Source of the DNA: Rhodovulum sp. 12E13
Lineage (GTDB): Bacteria; Pseudomonadota; Alphaproteobacteria; Rhodobacterales; Rhodobacteraceae
Reading direction: 5' to 3'
DNA length: 64,000 nt
Assembly (NCBI RefSeq): GCF_003340565.1
Contig: NZ_QPLK01000005.1
Location: forward strand, 124,001-188,000
Of this stretch, positions 22,611 through 32,142 are shown one piece after another. Under the pieces are notes generated by a model. The model had not been told where the DNA came from. It ran no database searches and worked only from the letters and a program-made list of their open reading frames with translations. Positions within the stretch are counted from its first letter, which is position 1; every line of letters begins with the position of its first letter. The translations under genes were made by a program, and so were the position numbers.

Positions 22611-24242
22611 TCAGGCCTGCACCTCCTCGTCGGTCTCGCCCGGCTCGGCACCGTCCGCAGCCTCGGCGGCGTCGGCGACAAGGTCTTCGGGATCGACCCA
22701 GCCGAGCGCGACGCGGGCGGTCATGACCATGTCCTGCGCTTCGGCGAGCGATACGTCGAACTTCTCGAGCAGGCCCTCGTCCTTGACGCGCTCGCCATCG
22801 ACGGTCGTCCAGCCGCCCGCAAGCTCCCAATCGGCGCAGGTGGCGAAATCCTCGAGCGATTTCACGCCGTCCTCTGCCAGTGCCTCGATCATCTGGGGCG
22901 TCAGGCCCTCGAAATCAATAAGGCTCTGCTCGACGCCGAGCTCCTTCGCCCGTTCGAGCGCCTTGCGATTCAACTCTTCGAGGTGGTCGCGGGCGCGCGC
23001 CTGAAGCTCCTGCGCGGTATCCTCGTCGACGCCCTCGATCACCAGCAGCTCGTCGAGCTCGACATAGGCCACTTCCTCGAGGCTCGTGAAGCCCTCGGAG
23101 ACCAGGAGCTGCGCGAAGAACTCGTCGAGATCGAGCGTGTCGACGAAGAGCTTGGTGCGCTCCTCGAACTCGGCCTGGCGTCGGGCGCTCTCCTCCTCCT
23201 CGGTCATGATGTCGATGTCGAGGCCGGTAAGCTGGCTGGCGAGGCGCACGTTCTGGCCACGGCGGCCGATGGCGAGCGACAGCTGTTCTTCGGGCACCAC
23301 CACCTCGATGCGCTCGGCCTCCTCGTCGAGCACGACCTTGCTGACTTCGGCGGGCTGCAGCGCATTGACGAGGAAGGTCGGCTGATCCTCGTTCCAGGGG
23401 ATGATGTCGATCTTCTCGCCCTGAAGTTCGTTGACCACGGCCTGCACGCGGCTGCCGCGCATGCCGACGCAGGCGCCCACCGGGTCGATCGACGAATCGT
23501 AGGAGATGACGGCGATCTTCGCGCGGCTGCCGGGGTCGCGCGCCACCGCCTTGATCTCGATGATGCCGTCGTAGATCTCGGGCACCTCCATGCGGAACAG
23601 CTCGACCATGAACTGCGGGTCGGTGCGGCTGAGGAAGATCTGCGGCCCCCGCGCCTCGCGGCGGACGTCCTTGATGTAGCAGCGGATTCGATCGCCTGTG
23701 CGATAGCTCTCGCGGCCGATCTTCTCGTTGCGGCGCAGGATGCCCTCGCCCCGGCCGATATCGACGATGACGTTGCCGTATTCCTCGCGCTTGACGACAC
23801 CGTTGATGATCGTGCCCGCGCGATCCTTGAATTCCTCGTACTGGCGGTCGCGCTCGGCCTCGCGGACCTTCTGCAGAATCACCTGCTTGGCCGATTGCGC
23901 GGCGATGCGGCCCATCTCGACGGGGGGCACCTCGTCGCGGATCTCGTCGCCGATCTGCGGGTCGTCGAGGAACTCCTTCGCCTGCTCGACGGTCAGCTCC
24001 GCGTGATAGTTCTCGAGCTCCTCGTCGGGCACCACGGTGCGGACCCGGGTAAAGGTGGCACGGCCCGTCTTGCGGTCGATCGACACGCGGATGTCGAGAT
24101 CGGCGCCGTAGCGGCTCTTGGCGGCCCGCGCGAGGCTCTCCTCCATGGCTTCCACCACGAGGCCCGGGTCGATCATCTTCTCGCGGGCGACGGCCTCGGC
24201 CGTCTGCAGAAGCTCCAGCTGGTTGGCGGAGGTGATGGCCAT
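22611..24242 (-). CDS. nusA: Transcription termination/antitermination factor NusA
   Basis: RNA polymerase-associated elongation factor. Domains in order are the NusA N-terminal RNAP-binding domain (1-130), an S1 domain (about 135-200), two KH domains (about 230-345; [14 protein letters not shown] and [12 protein letters not shown]), and two C-terminal acidic helix-hairpin-helix repeats ([17 protein letters not shown] and [14 protein letters not shown]). 543 residues is normal for alphaproteobacteria. It lies two bases from rimP in the operon and upstream of ylxR-infB. NusA autoregulates this operon in other bacteria. Confidence 0.97.
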   Translation of the reverse strand: MAITSANQLELLQTAEAVAREKMIDPGLVVEAMEESLARAAKSRYGADLDIRVSIDRKTGRATFTRVRTVVPDEELENYHAELTVEQAKEFLDDPQIGDEIRDEVPPVEMGRIAAQSAKQVILQKVREAERDRQYEEFKDRAGTIINGVVKREEYGNVIVDIGRGEGILRRNEKIGRESYRTGDRIRCYIKDVRREARGPQIFLSRTDPQFMVELFRMEVPEIYDGIIEIKAVARDPGSRAKIAVISYDSSIDPVGACVGMRGSRVQAVVNELQGEKIDIIPWNEDQPTFLVNALQPAEVSKVVLDEEAERIEVVVPEEQLSLAIGRRGQNVRLASQLTGLDIDIMTEEEESARRQAEFEERTKLFVDTLDLDEFFAQLLVSEGFTSLEEVAYVELDELLVIEGVDEDTAQELQARARDHLEELNRKALERAKELGVEQSLIDFEGLTPQMIEALAEDGVKSLEDFATCADWELAGGWTTVDGERVKDEGLLEKFDVSLAEAQDMVMTARVALGWVDPEDLVADAAEAADGAEPGETDEEVQA

Positions 24243-24244
24243 GG

Positions 24245-24883
24245 TTATCGGTCCTCTTGCGGCGCGGTGCCGTTCATGGCCGGCCCGCTCTGTTGGTCTG
24301 GATCGTCGTCTCCGAGGTAGGTCTGCACCTCGTCGAACTGGGTCTCGTCGATCACGCCCGCGTCCTTGCGCGCCTTGAGCACGTCGCGGATAAGGTCGTC
24401 GGTCAGCATCAGCTTGGCGTCGGTCAGCCAGTCGAAGGGCAGGCCGATGGTGACGCGGCCCTGCCCCTCGGCCTCGACCTCGATCAGCACCTCGCCATCC
24501 TCGACGCCCTGCAGCGTGCCGCGGAAGCGGCGGCGGCCGTCGATCAGCTCAGTCGTCTCGATCTTGGCCTCGTAGCCCTCCCACGCCTCGAAATCCTTGA
24601 GTCGGGTCAGGGGGCGGTCGATGCCGGGCGACGACACCTCGAGCGTGTAGGCGTCGTCGATCGGGTCTTCCACGTCGAGCGTGGCCGAGACGGCAGTCGA
24701 TATCTCGCCGCACTCGTCGACGCCGATGCCGCCCTCGGGGCGATCGGCCATGATCTGGAGCGTCTTGTGCTTGCCCGACATCAGCCGCACGCGCACGAGC
24801 TCGAAGCCCATCCCCTCGACGACAGGGGTGAGGATGGCGGCGAGCCGCTGGTCGATGCTGGTCTTGGCGACGAGGTCTGTCAC
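24245..24883 (-). CDS. rimP: Ribosome maturation factor RimP
   Basis: Assists assembly of the 30S subunit. The protein (212 residues) has the N-terminal alpha/beta domain ([18 protein letters not shown], then [21 protein letters not shown]), the SPGIDRPL signature at the domain boundary, and the SH3-like C-terminal domain. The start is taken as GTG 24883 ([14 protein letters not shown]), which fits relatives; an earlier TTG at 24916 would begin inside the upstream terminator's T-run and is unlikely. First gene of the nusA-infB operon. Confidence 0.93.
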   Translation of the reverse strand: MTDLVAKTSIDQRLAAILTPVVEGMGFELVRVRLMSGKHKTLQIMADRPEGGIGVDECGEISTAVSATLDVEDPIDDAYTLEVSSPGIDRPLTRLKDFEAWEGYEAKIETTELIDGRRRFRGTLQGVEDGEVLIEVEAEGQGRVTIGLPFDWLTDAKLMLTDDLIRDVLKARKDAGVIDETQFDEVQTYLGDDDPDQQSGPAMNGTAPQEDR

Positions 24884-24914
24884 AGCGATCGGTCTCTCGG
24901 AGAGCCATGGATGC

Positions 24915-24936
24915 AAAAAACGGGCCGAGCGGCCCG
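24915..24936 (-). terminator. Rho-independent terminator
   Basis: On the minus strand, CGGGCCGCTCGGCCCG forms a stem followed immediately by six T residues. It sits 85 bases after the glycosyltransferase stop (25021) and just before rimP, so it ends the polysaccharide operon and insulates the nusA-infB operon. An attenuator role for rimP is also possible if transcription starts further up. Confidence 0.8.
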
Positions 24937-25020
24937 TCGATCATCCGGTGGATCGTCTGGCCGGGGCCCGACGGTCCGCTGTTGACCGGCATATAGCGAC
25001 GGCAGGCGGCGGCTGCAAGC

Positions 25021-25986
25021 CTACTTGTATTCGATGATCTCGGGCGTGCGTCCGCGGGCGCGGTCGACGGCGAAGGCGGCGGCGCCGAGCGCCTCGGGGA
25101 TCTTGGCGAGCACGGTGAAGGCGGCGTGGGCCCGGTCGCCGTCGCGCGCCGCGATGCGGGCAGCCTGCGCGGGGTAGGCGGCGAGCAGGGCCAGCGCCCA
25201 CGGCGAAACCGCGAGCGCAAGGGAGACCGCGAGCAGGGGAAGGGCAGCCCCCCAGAGGAGCGCGCGGCGCAGCTGGGGCACGTAATGGCGCTCGGGCGGA
25301 GCGCCGTGGAGCGACGCGCCGAGGGCGTAGGCGTAGCCCGCCCGACGCGCCCGCCGCCACCATTGCGAGACCCGGGTCATCGCGGCGTCGTGCACCGTCA
25401 TCTCGGCGTCGAGGCGATGGATGCGCCAGCCGGCCCTGCGCAGGCGCACGCACATCTCGGGCTCCTCCCCGGCGATCACGCGGGCGTCGAAGCCGCCAAC
25501 CCGCGCGAACGCCTCCGACCGGATGAGGAAATCGCCGCCGCACGCCTTCGTCTCTCCCGGCGGCCTGTCCCATTCCCGGTCGATCAGGCGGTTCCAGAGG
25601 CTCGCGCCGGGGTCCCGCTCGCGCCGCCGCCCGCAGACCAGCGCGAGGCCGGGATCGGCGAGCAGCGCGGCACGGGCTGCGTCTATCCATCCCGGGGCGA
25701 GGGTGCAGTCGCCGTCGAGGAACTGGATGAAGCGCGGCATCCCCTCCGCGGCGAGGCGCGCGGCACCCTCGTTGCGGGCGCGGGCCGCGGTGAAGGGGCG
25801 CGAGAGGTCGAGCGCCACCACCTCGGCCCCGCGCGCCGCCGCCGCCGCAACGGAGCCGTCGCTCGAACCCGAATCGACGTAGACGACGCGCGCGACCCGT
25901 CCCGCGAGGCTGTCGAGGCACGCGAGCAGCCGCGCACCTTCGTTGCGCCCGATGACAACGGCGGCGACGGAGGCTCGCGCGGTCAT
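25021..25986 (-). CDS. Family 2 glycosyltransferase
   Basis: GT-A fold glycosyltransferase of 321 residues. It begins VAAVVIGRNEGARL and has the nucleotide-sugar elements VVYVDSGSSDGSV and QFLDGDCTL (acidic motif), followed by a GGDFLIRSEAF acceptor-site segment. A hydrophobic stretch (ALLWGAALPLLAVSLALAV) near residue 240 suggests membrane association. Its ATG overlaps the sulfotransferase stop by four bases (ATGA), so both are translated together. A cellulose-synthase-like or dolichol-phosphate-type transfer cannot be ruled out. The substrate is unknown. Confidence 0.85.
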   Translation of the reverse strand: MTARASVAAVVIGRNEGARLLACLDSLAGRVARVVYVDSGSSDGSVAAAAARGAEVVALDLSRPFTAARARNEGAARLAAEGMPRFIQFLDGDCTLAPGWIDAARAALLADPGLALVCGRRRERDPGASLWNRLIDREWDRPPGETKACGGDFLIRSEAFARVGGFDARVIAGEEPEMCVRLRRAGWRIHRLDAEMTVHDAAMTRVSQWWRRARRAGYAYALGASLHGAPPERHYVPQLRRALLWGAALPLLAVSLALAVSPWALALLAAYPAQAARIAARDGDRAHAAFTVLAKIPEALGAAAFAVDRARGRTPEIIEYK

Positions 25987-26801
25987 TCTACGATCTGCGA
26001 CGGGGGCAGAAGGGCTGCGAGCGCGGTCGCGTCGGCGTCGAACACGGAGCGCAGCGGTCGCTCGAGGTCGTCTGGCAGCGCGGGACGCTGCCGCGGCATG
26101 CGGCTCTGCCGGATCCAGGTGCGCACCCGCTTGGGCACGAAGGCCCGCCGGATGGTCGCCGCCACTGGATTATCGACTAGGACGCCATGCAGTGGCAGTG
26201 GCCGGCTGCGCTCGGCGGAGACGTTCCGCGCGGCGAGGTCCGGCCGCCAGCGGAAGCCGTTGCGTCCGAGAAACGCACCGATTCGCTCGAGGGTGCCCTG
26301 CGGATCCGCCCGCATCCGCTCGGCACGCACCACAAGGACGGACCCGGCTCCGAACTGCTCGACATACGGCGCGATCTGCATCGCGTAGCGGCCGTATTCC
26401 ACAAAGTCCGGACGCGCAGCGAAGGCGGCGGCTATATCATCGCCCACCGCACCGACGGTCCACTCATGCAAATAGTGCGAGATTGCGCGGTCCACGGAAT
26501 CCCGCACCAGATATATGAAACGCGGCCGCTCAAGAGTGGCGGCCATGCGCTGCACAGTGGCGGGGTAGGTGGGCAGCTTGGTGTAGTGCGTGCTCGCCTC
26601 CCCCCGCAGATCGCCCGGCGCGGCCGCCTCGAACAGGCTTTCGTACCACGCGGTCCCGCGGCCGTAGATCGCATCGTCGGAGAAGTAGTTGGGCTCCTTC
26701 GGTGTGGTCATGAATACGTCATCCTGCGCCATAAGCTGTGCCTGCAGGGTGGAGGTGCCGCACTTCATCGCGCCGATGATTATGAAATCGGGGAGCGCCA
26801 C
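25983..26801 (-). CDS. PAPS-dependent sulfotransferase
   Basis: Transfers sulfate from PAPS to an acceptor, presumably a glycan because it is flanked by glycosyltransferases. The 5'-phosphosulfate loop is GAMKCGTSTL (residues 10-19); the 3'-phosphate-binding segment is YLVRDSVDRAISHYLHEW near residue 100. The layout resembles heparan-sulfate and related bacterial sulfotransferases (272 residues). GTG start at 26801. The PAP produced would be removed by a CysQ-type phosphatase, which is encoded at 5 kb. Sulfated surface polysaccharides are reported for marine bacteria; the acceptor is not known. Confidence 0.85.
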   Translation of the reverse strand: MALPDFIIIGAMKCGTSTLQAQLMAQDDVFMTTPKEPNYFSDDAIYGRGTAWYESLFEAAAPGDLRGEASTHYTKLPTYPATVQRMAATLERPRFIYLVRDSVDRAISHYLHEWTVGAVGDDIAAAFAARPDFVEYGRYAMQIAPYVEQFGAGSVLVVRAERMRADPQGTLERIGAFLGRNGFRWRPDLAARNVSAERSRPLPLHGVLVDNPVAATIRRAFVPKRVRTWIRQSRMPRQRPALPDDLERPLRSVFDADATALAALLPPSQIVE

Positions 26802-26813
26802 CGGTGGCTCCGC

Positions 26814-27788
26814 TCACTCGCCCGGCGCCCGGCGCGGGCCGGGCGGCGAGAGCGCGTTGATCCACAGGTCGCGCGCCTCGCATTCGCTCGCGGGGGGCAC
26901 GCTTCGGCCGGCAAGCCGTCTTGCATGGGCGATCCCCCGTCCGGCCAACCAGCAGAGGTTCGCCGCGAGCAGGCCGAGGCGCCCGCCGCTCTGGTAGAAA
27001 TACCGGGTGCGCGACGCATAGTAATAGGCCGGAAGGCGCTCCCGAGCCGCCGCGCGCGCCTTCACCGGTCCGGAGCCGCCGCGATGGTGTACGGCCCTTG
27101 CCTGCGGCGCGTAGGCGACGCTCCATCCGTCGCTGCGTGCGCGGCGGCAATACTCGGCATCCTCGAAATAAAGGAAATAGCCCTCATCGAGCGGGCCGAT
27201 CCGGTCTATGAGGGCGCGTCGCACTAGGATGCAGGCGAACGATGCCCAGTCAATGTCGCCCGGCGCCGGGTCTGGGCCGAGCGGCACCTCCCACCTGCGG
27301 AGCGCCGATGTGACGAGGCCGGAATTGGCGCCGCGGATAAGCTCGCTCATCGCGGTATGGCAGCGGAAGCAGCTTGTTTGCGGCGCCCCTGCCTCGTCTT
27401 CCAGCCGCGCGCCGACCAGCCCGATCCGCGGATGGGCCTCGGCCTCGGCCAGCAGGCCCGACAAGCACCCGGTGCGCAGCAGCGCGTCTGAGTTGAGCAG
27501 AAGCACGTACTCGGAGCGGGATGCAGCGATGGCAATATTGTGACCGGCCGAGAAGCCGCCGTTGCGCTCCGCCCGGATGAGGCGAATGGGCGCGTCGGGG
27601 CGCGCGGCGATCCAGCGCGCGAGCTCTTCAGCCGAGCCGTCGCCCGAGGCGTTGTCGACCACGATCACCTCGCCTGCAGTAGATGGCCACCCGTCGCCGC
27701 CAGCGAGATCGGCCAGCACGCTCTCGATGCACGCGATGGTCATCTTGCATGTGCGGTAGTTGATGATCGAGATCGTTACAGCCGACAC
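26814..27788 (-). CDS. Family 2 glycosyltransferase (rhamnosyltransferase-like)
   Basis: GT-A glycosyltransferase of 324 residues with ISIINYRTCKMT, VVDNASGDGS and LLLNSDALL (acidic motif), then a GPLDEGYFLYFEDAEYCRRA segment typical of rhamnosyltransferase-like enzymes, and a C-terminal tail with one weak hydrophobic stretch. The start is GTG at 27788. It ends 12 bases before the sulfotransferase start, giving a three-gene operon that ends at the terminator near 24.92 kb. Sugar specificity is unknown. Confidence 0.85.
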   Translation of the reverse strand: MSAVTISIINYRTCKMTIACIESVLADLAGGDGWPSTAGEVIVVDNASGDGSAEELARWIAARPDAPIRLIRAERNGGFSAGHNIAIAASRSEYVLLLNSDALLRTGCLSGLLAEAEAHPRIGLVGARLEDEAGAPQTSCFRCHTAMSELIRGANSGLVTSALRRWEVPLGPDPAPGDIDWASFACILVRRALIDRIGPLDEGYFLYFEDAEYCRRARSDGWSVAYAPQARAVHHRGGSGPVKARAAARERLPAYYYASRTRYFYQSGGRLGLLAANLCWLAGRGIAHARRLAGRSVPPASECEARDLWINALSPPGPRRAPGE

Positions 27789-27831
27789 TGAGGCTACCTT
27801 CCGGTCCGTTGCGTTTGGATGCGCATGCCTG

Positions 27832-28821
27832 TCAGAACCCCAGGCGCTCGGCCTGGCGGGCGACGGCCTTGGTGGTGCGGACGAGTTCGGCCGAGATGCC
27901 GGGCTCTGACAGGGCGTGGCCGGCCATGCCGATCAGCTTGAGCTCGCCGCGCGACCAGCGTTCCGAGAGGGCCCAGGCCGAGGCGGGGGGGCAGATCATG
28001 TCGTAGCGGCCCTGCACGACGGTGCCGGGGATGTGCGAGATCAGGCCCGTGTCGCGCAGGATCTGACCGTCTTCCTCGAGGAAGCCGGCATTGGCGAAGT
28101 AGTGGCTCTCGAGCCGGGCGAAGGCGCGGGCATAGTCGGCCGGGCTGTCGCCCCCCGGCCCCTCGTGGCTGATCGAGGCGAGCGCGTTTTCCCACGCCGT
28201 CCAGGCGCGGGCGTATCGGGTCTCGAGCGCGCTGTCGCCCGAGAACAGCCGACGGTGATAGGCACCGATCATGTCGCCGCGCTCGTCGGCGGGGATGAGC
28301 GCGGAGAACCTCTCCCACTGGTCGGGGAAGAACTGCGCCGCGCCGCCGCCGTAGAACCATTGCAGCTCGGCCTGCGTCATCAGGAACACCCCGCGCAGCG
28401 CGAGATAGGCGGCGCGCTCCGGATGCGCCTGGGCGTAGATCAGCGCGAGCGTCGCACCCCACGAGCCGCCGAACACCATCCACCGCTCGATGCCCAGCTC
28501 TGCGCGAATCCGCTCGATGTCGGCGACCAGATCCCAGGTCGTGTTGCCCTCGACGCCGGCATGGGGGCGCGAACGGCCGCAGCCGCGCTGGTCGAACAGG
28601 ACGATGCGGTATTCGGCCGGGTCGAAGTAGCGGCGCATGGCGGGCGAACAGCCGCCGCCGGGGCCGCCATGCAGCACGATCACCGGAATACCGCCCGGGT
28701 CGCCGCATTGCTCCACGTAGATGCGGTGGCCCCCCGGCACCTCCATCACCCGCTGGTCGAAAGGATCGACCGGCGGGTAGAGATACTGAACCGCGCTCTT
28801 GTGGGATGCGTTTCTGTCCAT
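27832..28821 (-). CDS. pip: Proline iminopeptidase
   Basis: Alpha/beta-hydrolase that removes N-terminal proline from peptides. The oxyanion region [10 protein letters not shown], the catalytic serine in [10 protein letters not shown] (G-x-S-x-G), and the C-terminal histidine GMAGHALSE match the family. 329 residues from ATG 28821 ([20 protein letters not shown]); an extension upstream is not needed. It is convergent with the polysaccharide operon and divergent from ubiG, with 61 bases between the starts. Related hydrolases are a minor alternative. Confidence 0.92.
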   Translation of the reverse strand: MDRNASHKSAVQYLYPPVDPFDQRVMEVPGGHRIYVEQCGDPGGIPVIVLHGGPGGGCSPAMRRYFDPAEYRIVLFDQRGCGRSRPHAGVEGNTTWDLVADIERIRAELGIERWMVFGGSWGATLALIYAQAHPERAAYLALRGVFLMTQAELQWFYGGGAAQFFPDQWERFSALIPADERGDMIGAYHRRLFSGDSALETRYARAWTAWENALASISHEGPGGDSPADYARAFARLESHYFANAGFLEEDGQILRDTGLISHIPGTVVQGRYDMICPPASAWALSERWSRGELKLIGMAGHALSEPGISAELVRTTKAVARQAERLGF

Positions 28822-28882
28822 GCAGGCTGTATATAGCGGCGCGAAGAACGGCGCCACGCGGAAAACCGGAAGGAAGCAGGCG

Positions 28883-29623
28883 ATGAGCGGGACGAGCGTC
28901 GATGCCGGAGAGGTGGCCAAGTTCGAGGCGATGGCCGCCGAATGGTGGGACGAGCGCGGCACGGCGGCGCCCCTGCACCGGATGAACCCGTGCCGCCTCG
29001 ACTACATCGCGCGTCAGATCGCCGCGGAGTTCGACCGCGACCGGGCCGCGCCCAGGCCCTTCGCAGGGCTTCGCGTGGCCGATATCGGCTGCGGCGGGGG
29101 CCTGCTGTCGGAGCCGATGGCGCGACTCGGTGCCGAGGTGGTCGGCGCCGACGCCGGCGCCGAGAACATCGGCGTCGCCCGCGCCCACGCCGCGGCGGCC
29201 GGTCTCACGATTGACTACCGCGCGACCACGGCCGAGGCGCTGGCGGCGGCGGGCGAGAGCTTCGACGTGCTCCTGGCGATGGAGATCGTCGAGCATGTGG
29301 CCGACCCGCGCGCCTTTCTCGCCACCTGCGCGGGGCTCTTGCGGCCCGGTGGCCTGATGATCTGCTCGACCCTGAACCGGACGGCGAAGGCCTGGGCCCT
29401 CGCCGTGTTCGGAGCGGAGCGGGTGATGCGATGGCTGCCGGCGGGCACGCATGACTGGTCGAAGTTCCTCTCTCCCAAGGAACTCGCCGAGATGCTGCGC
29501 GAGGCGGGCCTCGAGGTGGTCGACCGCAAGGGGATGGTCTTCGACCCGCTCTCGGGCGACTGGGCGCTGTCGGAGCGGGATCTGTCGGTGAACTACGTCG
29601 CCGCGGCGGTCAGGCCGGGGTGA
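28883..29623 (+). CDS. ubiG: Ubiquinone biosynthesis O-methyltransferase
   Basis: SAM-dependent O-methyltransferase carrying out two O-methylations in ubiquinone synthesis. Motif I is [19 protein letters not shown] (about residues 59-77), followed by the [13 protein letters not shown] acidic region and [10 protein letters not shown]. An N-terminal W-W-D motif (AAEWWDERG) is family-typical. 246 residues from ATG 28883 with AGGAAGCAGG upstream. Divergent from pip; convergent with the MarR gene, with a 10-base inverted repeat in the interval. Confidence 0.93.
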   Translation: MSGTSVDAGEVAKFEAMAAEWWDERGTAAPLHRMNPCRLDYIARQIAAEFDRDRAAPRPFAGLRVADIGCGGGLLSEPMARLGAEVVGADAGAENIGVARAHAAAAGLTIDYRATTAEALAAAGESFDVLLAMEIVEHVADPRAFLATCAGLLRPGGLMICSTLNRTAKAWALAVFGAERVMRWLPAGTHDWSKFLSPKELAEMLREAGLEVVDRKGMVFDPLSGDWALSERDLSVNYVAAAVRPG

Positions 29624-29646
29624 GACCCGCCCGCCGGATCGGCCGC

Positions 29647-29757
29647 GAAAGGCCCACGCCAGATCATGCCGCAGGGGCATGGCGGCGATCTGCCGTCTGG
29701 CCGGGCGCGGCGCGGTCGCTCTCGTGCCGTCGCTGCGGTGCCGGGCATGGGCCTTTC
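29647..29757. repeat. Spaced inverted repeat between convergent genes
   Basis: GAAAGGCCCA (29647-29656) and TGGGCCTTTC (29748-29757) are perfect 10-base inverted arms separated by 91 bases, which include a shorter hairpin CATGCC-GGCATG at 29665-29681. They lie between the 3' ends of ubiG and the MarR gene and may form a transcript-ending structure; no T-run follows. Confidence 0.35.
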
Positions 29758-29799
29758 ACTGCCCGCGGGGCAGGGGCAGGGGCAGGCCGGGCGGGGCGG

Positions 29800-30240
29800 T
29801 TACCCCGCCCCGAGCCGCTCGCGCAACTCGCGCAGCACCGGCAGGGCGGCGCGCACGCGGTCGGGCCCGATCTCTTCCACCACCTGCGCGATGATCGGCG
29901 AGACGGCGGCGATGGCCTCGTCGCGGGCGCGCCGGCCCGACGGGCTGATGGAGACGAACTTGCGCCGCGCGTCGTCCCAGTCCGGGCGGACATGGATGTG
30001 CCCGGCCCGCTCCAGCCGAGCGAGCGTGTTCGACATCGCCCCGCGCGTGAGGTGAAAGGCCGAGGCGAGCTGCGCCGCCGTCCGCTCGGCGTTGATCCGG
30101 GCGAGGTGGTTGAGCACGGCGAGGTGACTCAGCTCCATCCCCTTGGGAAGCGCCTTCGACAGCCGGTTCCGCGCGAGCTGGTCGGCGGTGAAGATCTCCG
30201 AGAACAGCGCGACGGCGAGACTGTCGGTCTGTTGGCTCAT
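29800..30240 (-). CDS. MarR-family transcriptional regulator
   Basis: Small winged-helix repressor of 146 residues. The N-terminal dimerisation helices are followed by the DNA-binding helix-turn-helix (AERTAAQLASAFHLTRGAMS) and the wing with a D-x-R motif (DWDDARRKFVSISPSG). ATG at 30240. It is the second gene of an operon with the amidase upstream (4-base ATGA overlap), so it may control that gene and itself. Its ligand and targets are unknown. Confidence 0.85.
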   Translation of the reverse strand: MSQQTDSLAVALFSEIFTADQLARNRLSKALPKGMELSHLAVLNHLARINAERTAAQLASAFHLTRGAMSNTLARLERAGHIHVRPDWDDARRKFVSISPSGRRARDEAIAAVSPIIAQVVEEIGPDRVRAALPVLRELRERLGAG

Positions 30241-31103
30241 GCCGTTCCCGACCCCGGTTGCGGTCCGGCATAGGGGCGATCGTGCGAGAGCGAGGGGATG
30301 CGCCGACGCGCCTCGGCGACCGCGCCCATGTCCATGTCGAAGGCGAGCACGCCGGGCGCCTCGCCCGCCTCGGCCACCACCTCGCCCCAGGGCGACACCG
30401 CCAGCGCGTGGCCGTATGTCTGCCGCTCCTTCCCGCGCGCTGCCGAATGGGTGCCGGTCTGCGCGGGGGCCAACACCCACGCGCCGCATTCGATGGCGCG
30501 CGCGCGCAGCAGCGCGTGCCAGTGAGCCGCGCCCGAAACGGGCGAGAAGGCGGCAGGCACGGTCAGCACCTCGGCACCCGCCTGCGCGAGCGCGCGGTAG
30601 AGATGGGGGAAGCGCACGTCGTAGCAGATCGTCAGGCCGATCCGGGCGAAGGGCGTCTCGGCCAGCACCGCGCGGTCGCCGGGGCGGAAGCCCTCGGATT
30701 CGCGGTAGGTCTCGCTCTCGGAGATCGCCACGTCGAACATGTGGATCTTGTCGTAACGCGCCTCGATCTCGCCTGCCGGCGAGATCAGGAACGAGCGGTT
30801 GGCGAATCGCTCTTCCTCCGTCTTGAGCGCGAGCGAGCCGACCAGCAGCCAGATGCCATGCCGCGCGGCATCGTCGCGGAGTGCCGCCAGCGTCGGGTCG
30901 TCATCCTCGTGCCGCAGCACGTCGCGCTGCCGCGTGCGCGAGGCCGAGACGCAATTGGTCACCTCGGGCGTGGCGACGAGGCGCGCGCCCTCCAGCGCGG
31001 CCCGAGTGATCGCGTCGCGGGTGACCGGCAGGTTGGCCGCGGGATCGTCCGACGCGGTGAGCTGGACGAGCGCTGTGCGGACCGTCGGCGCCCCCGAAGC
31101 CAT
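30237..31103 (-). CDS. Carbon-nitrogen hydrolase (Nit1/deaminated-glutathione amidase-like)
   Basis: Nitrilase-superfamily amidase, 288 residues. The Glu-Lys-Cys catalytic triad is E47 (ATPEVTN), K119 (YDKIHMFD) and C160 (GLTICYDVRFP). The close fit to the Nit1 group (KIHMFDV, ESETYRE, GGxP-like C-terminal) suggests removal of deaminated glutathione, a metabolite repair role; other small amides are possible. It is adjacent to a glutaredoxin gene (3 bases apart), which supports a glutathione link. First base of the MarR gene overlaps its stop. Confidence 0.85.
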   Translation of the reverse strand: MASGAPTVRTALVQLTASDDPAANLPVTRDAITRAALEGARLVATPEVTNCVSASRTRQRDVLRHEDDDPTLAALRDDAARHGIWLLVGSLALKTEEERFANRSFLISPAGEIEARYDKIHMFDVAISESETYRESEGFRPGDRAVLAETPFARIGLTICYDVRFPHLYRALAQAGAEVLTVPAAFSPVSGAAHWHALLRARAIECGAWVLAPAQTGTHSAARGKERQTYGHALAVSPWGEVVAEAGEAPGVLAFDMDMGAVAEARRRIPSLSHDRPYAGPQPGSGTA

Positions 31104-31106
31104 GGC

Positions 31107-31367
31107 TCAGCCGCCCTGCAGCAGGGGGTCGAGCCTGCCCGCCCGCTCGAGCGCGTAAAGCTCGTCGCAGCCACCCACATGGGTCTGGCCCACGAAGATC
31201 TGCGGCACGGTGTGCTTTCCGCCGGCGCGGTCGAGCATCTCGGCCCGGCGGGCCGGCTCGCGCGTCAGGTCGATCTCGGAAAACGTCACGCCCTTGCTGG
31301 TCAGGAGTCGCTTCGCGGCGTGGCAGAAGCCGCAGAGCGGGGTGGTGTAGATCTCGACGGGTTGCAT
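31107..31367 (-). CDS. grxC: Glutaredoxin 3-type
   Basis: Thiol-disulfide oxidoreductase of 86 residues using glutathione. The active site is C12-G-F-C15 in TTPLCGFCHAA, unlike the CPYC of E. coli Grx3 but with both cysteines retained, so dithiol chemistry is still possible. TVPQIFVGQTHVGG supplies the cis-proline and GSH-binding residues. It lies four bases from the amidase gene and 30 bases downstream of comF on the same strand. CGFC in this position is not the monothiol CGFS form involved in iron-sulfur clusters. Confidence 0.9.
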   Translation of the reverse strand: MQPVEIYTTPLCGFCHAAKRLLTSKGVTFSEIDLTREPARRAEMLDRAGGKHTVPQIFVGQTHVGGCDELYALERAGRLDPLLQGG

Positions 31368-31397
31368 CCGGTCCTCCGCTGCATCGCGGCAGGAAAC

Positions 31398-32123
31398 CTA
31401 GTCGTTCTTGAGCACGCGGGCCAGTGCCAGCACCCTGACGTCAGACGCCCCTGCCGCGCGGCACGCCTCGGCGGCGGCGGCCAGCGTGGCGCCCGACGTC
31501 ATCACGTCGTCGATCAGCAGCACGGCGCGGCCCGAGACCCGCGCACGGCGCCGCGGGCCGACCGTGATGGCACCGTCGACATTGGCGAAGCGGGCGTCGC
31601 GGGCGCGCCCGTCCTGGCTGGGGGTGGCGCGGCGGCGGGTCAGCAGGTCGGGGCAGTGCTCCAGCCCCTCGGCGCGGGCGAGCGCGGCCGAGAGCAGGGC
31701 CGACTGGTTGTAGCGGCGGCGGAACAGGCGGATCCAGTGAAGCGGCACGGGCGCCACGAGCGGGTCGCCGGCCAGCAGGCCGCGTCCGGCGCGCGCCATC
31801 CAGAGGGCGGCGGCCCCTGGAAGATCGGTGCGATCGGCGGTCTTGAGCGAAAGCGCGAGACGCCGGCCGGTGCCCGTGTAGGCCAGGGCGGCGCGGCCGA
31901 CCGACCAGGGGCGCGGCGTGGCGAGACACTCGTCGCACGAGAGCGGCCCGCCATCGGGCTCGCCCGGCAGGGGCGCACCGCAGGTATCGCAGAGCGTGCC
32001 ACCGAGGAATTGCGCCTCGCGCCAGCAGGCGGGGCAGAGCGCGCCGTCGCTGCCCACCGGCTCGGCGCAGGCGAGACAGTGCGGCGGATAGATCGCCTCG
32101 ATCAGGTTTTGCAGCGCGCCCAT
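31398..32123 (-). CDS. comF: ComF-family phosphoribosyltransferase-like protein
   Basis: Double zinc-finger plus phosphoribosyltransferase protein linked to DNA uptake. The N-terminus holds CLAC, CPAC, CDTC and CDEC pairs (four metal-binding pairs, about residues 16-65), and the PRPP-binding loop is VLLIDDVMTSGATLAAA near residue 205. 241 residues from ATG 32123. In Rhodobacter capsulatus, comF-class genes are needed for receipt of gene transfer agent DNA; a similar role is inferred. Divergent from the methyltransferase by only 19 bases. Same strand as grxC and the amidase. Confidence 0.85.
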   Translation of the reverse strand: MGALQNLIEAIYPPHCLACAEPVGSDGALCPACWREAQFLGGTLCDTCGAPLPGEPDGGPLSCDECLATPRPWSVGRAALAYTGTGRRLALSLKTADRTDLPGAAALWMARAGRGLLAGDPLVAPVPLHWIRLFRRRYNQSALLSAALARAEGLEHCPDLLTRRRATPSQDGRARDARFANVDGAITVGPRRRARVSGRAVLLIDDVMTSGATLAAAAEACRAAGASDVRVLALARVLKND

Positions 32124-32142
32124 GTGGCCTACCTCTCGCGGC

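Noticed and set aside
29767-29784. GGGGCA tandem triplet
   Set aside because: Three copies only, in GC-rich non-coding DNA; too short to claim a meaningful repeat.
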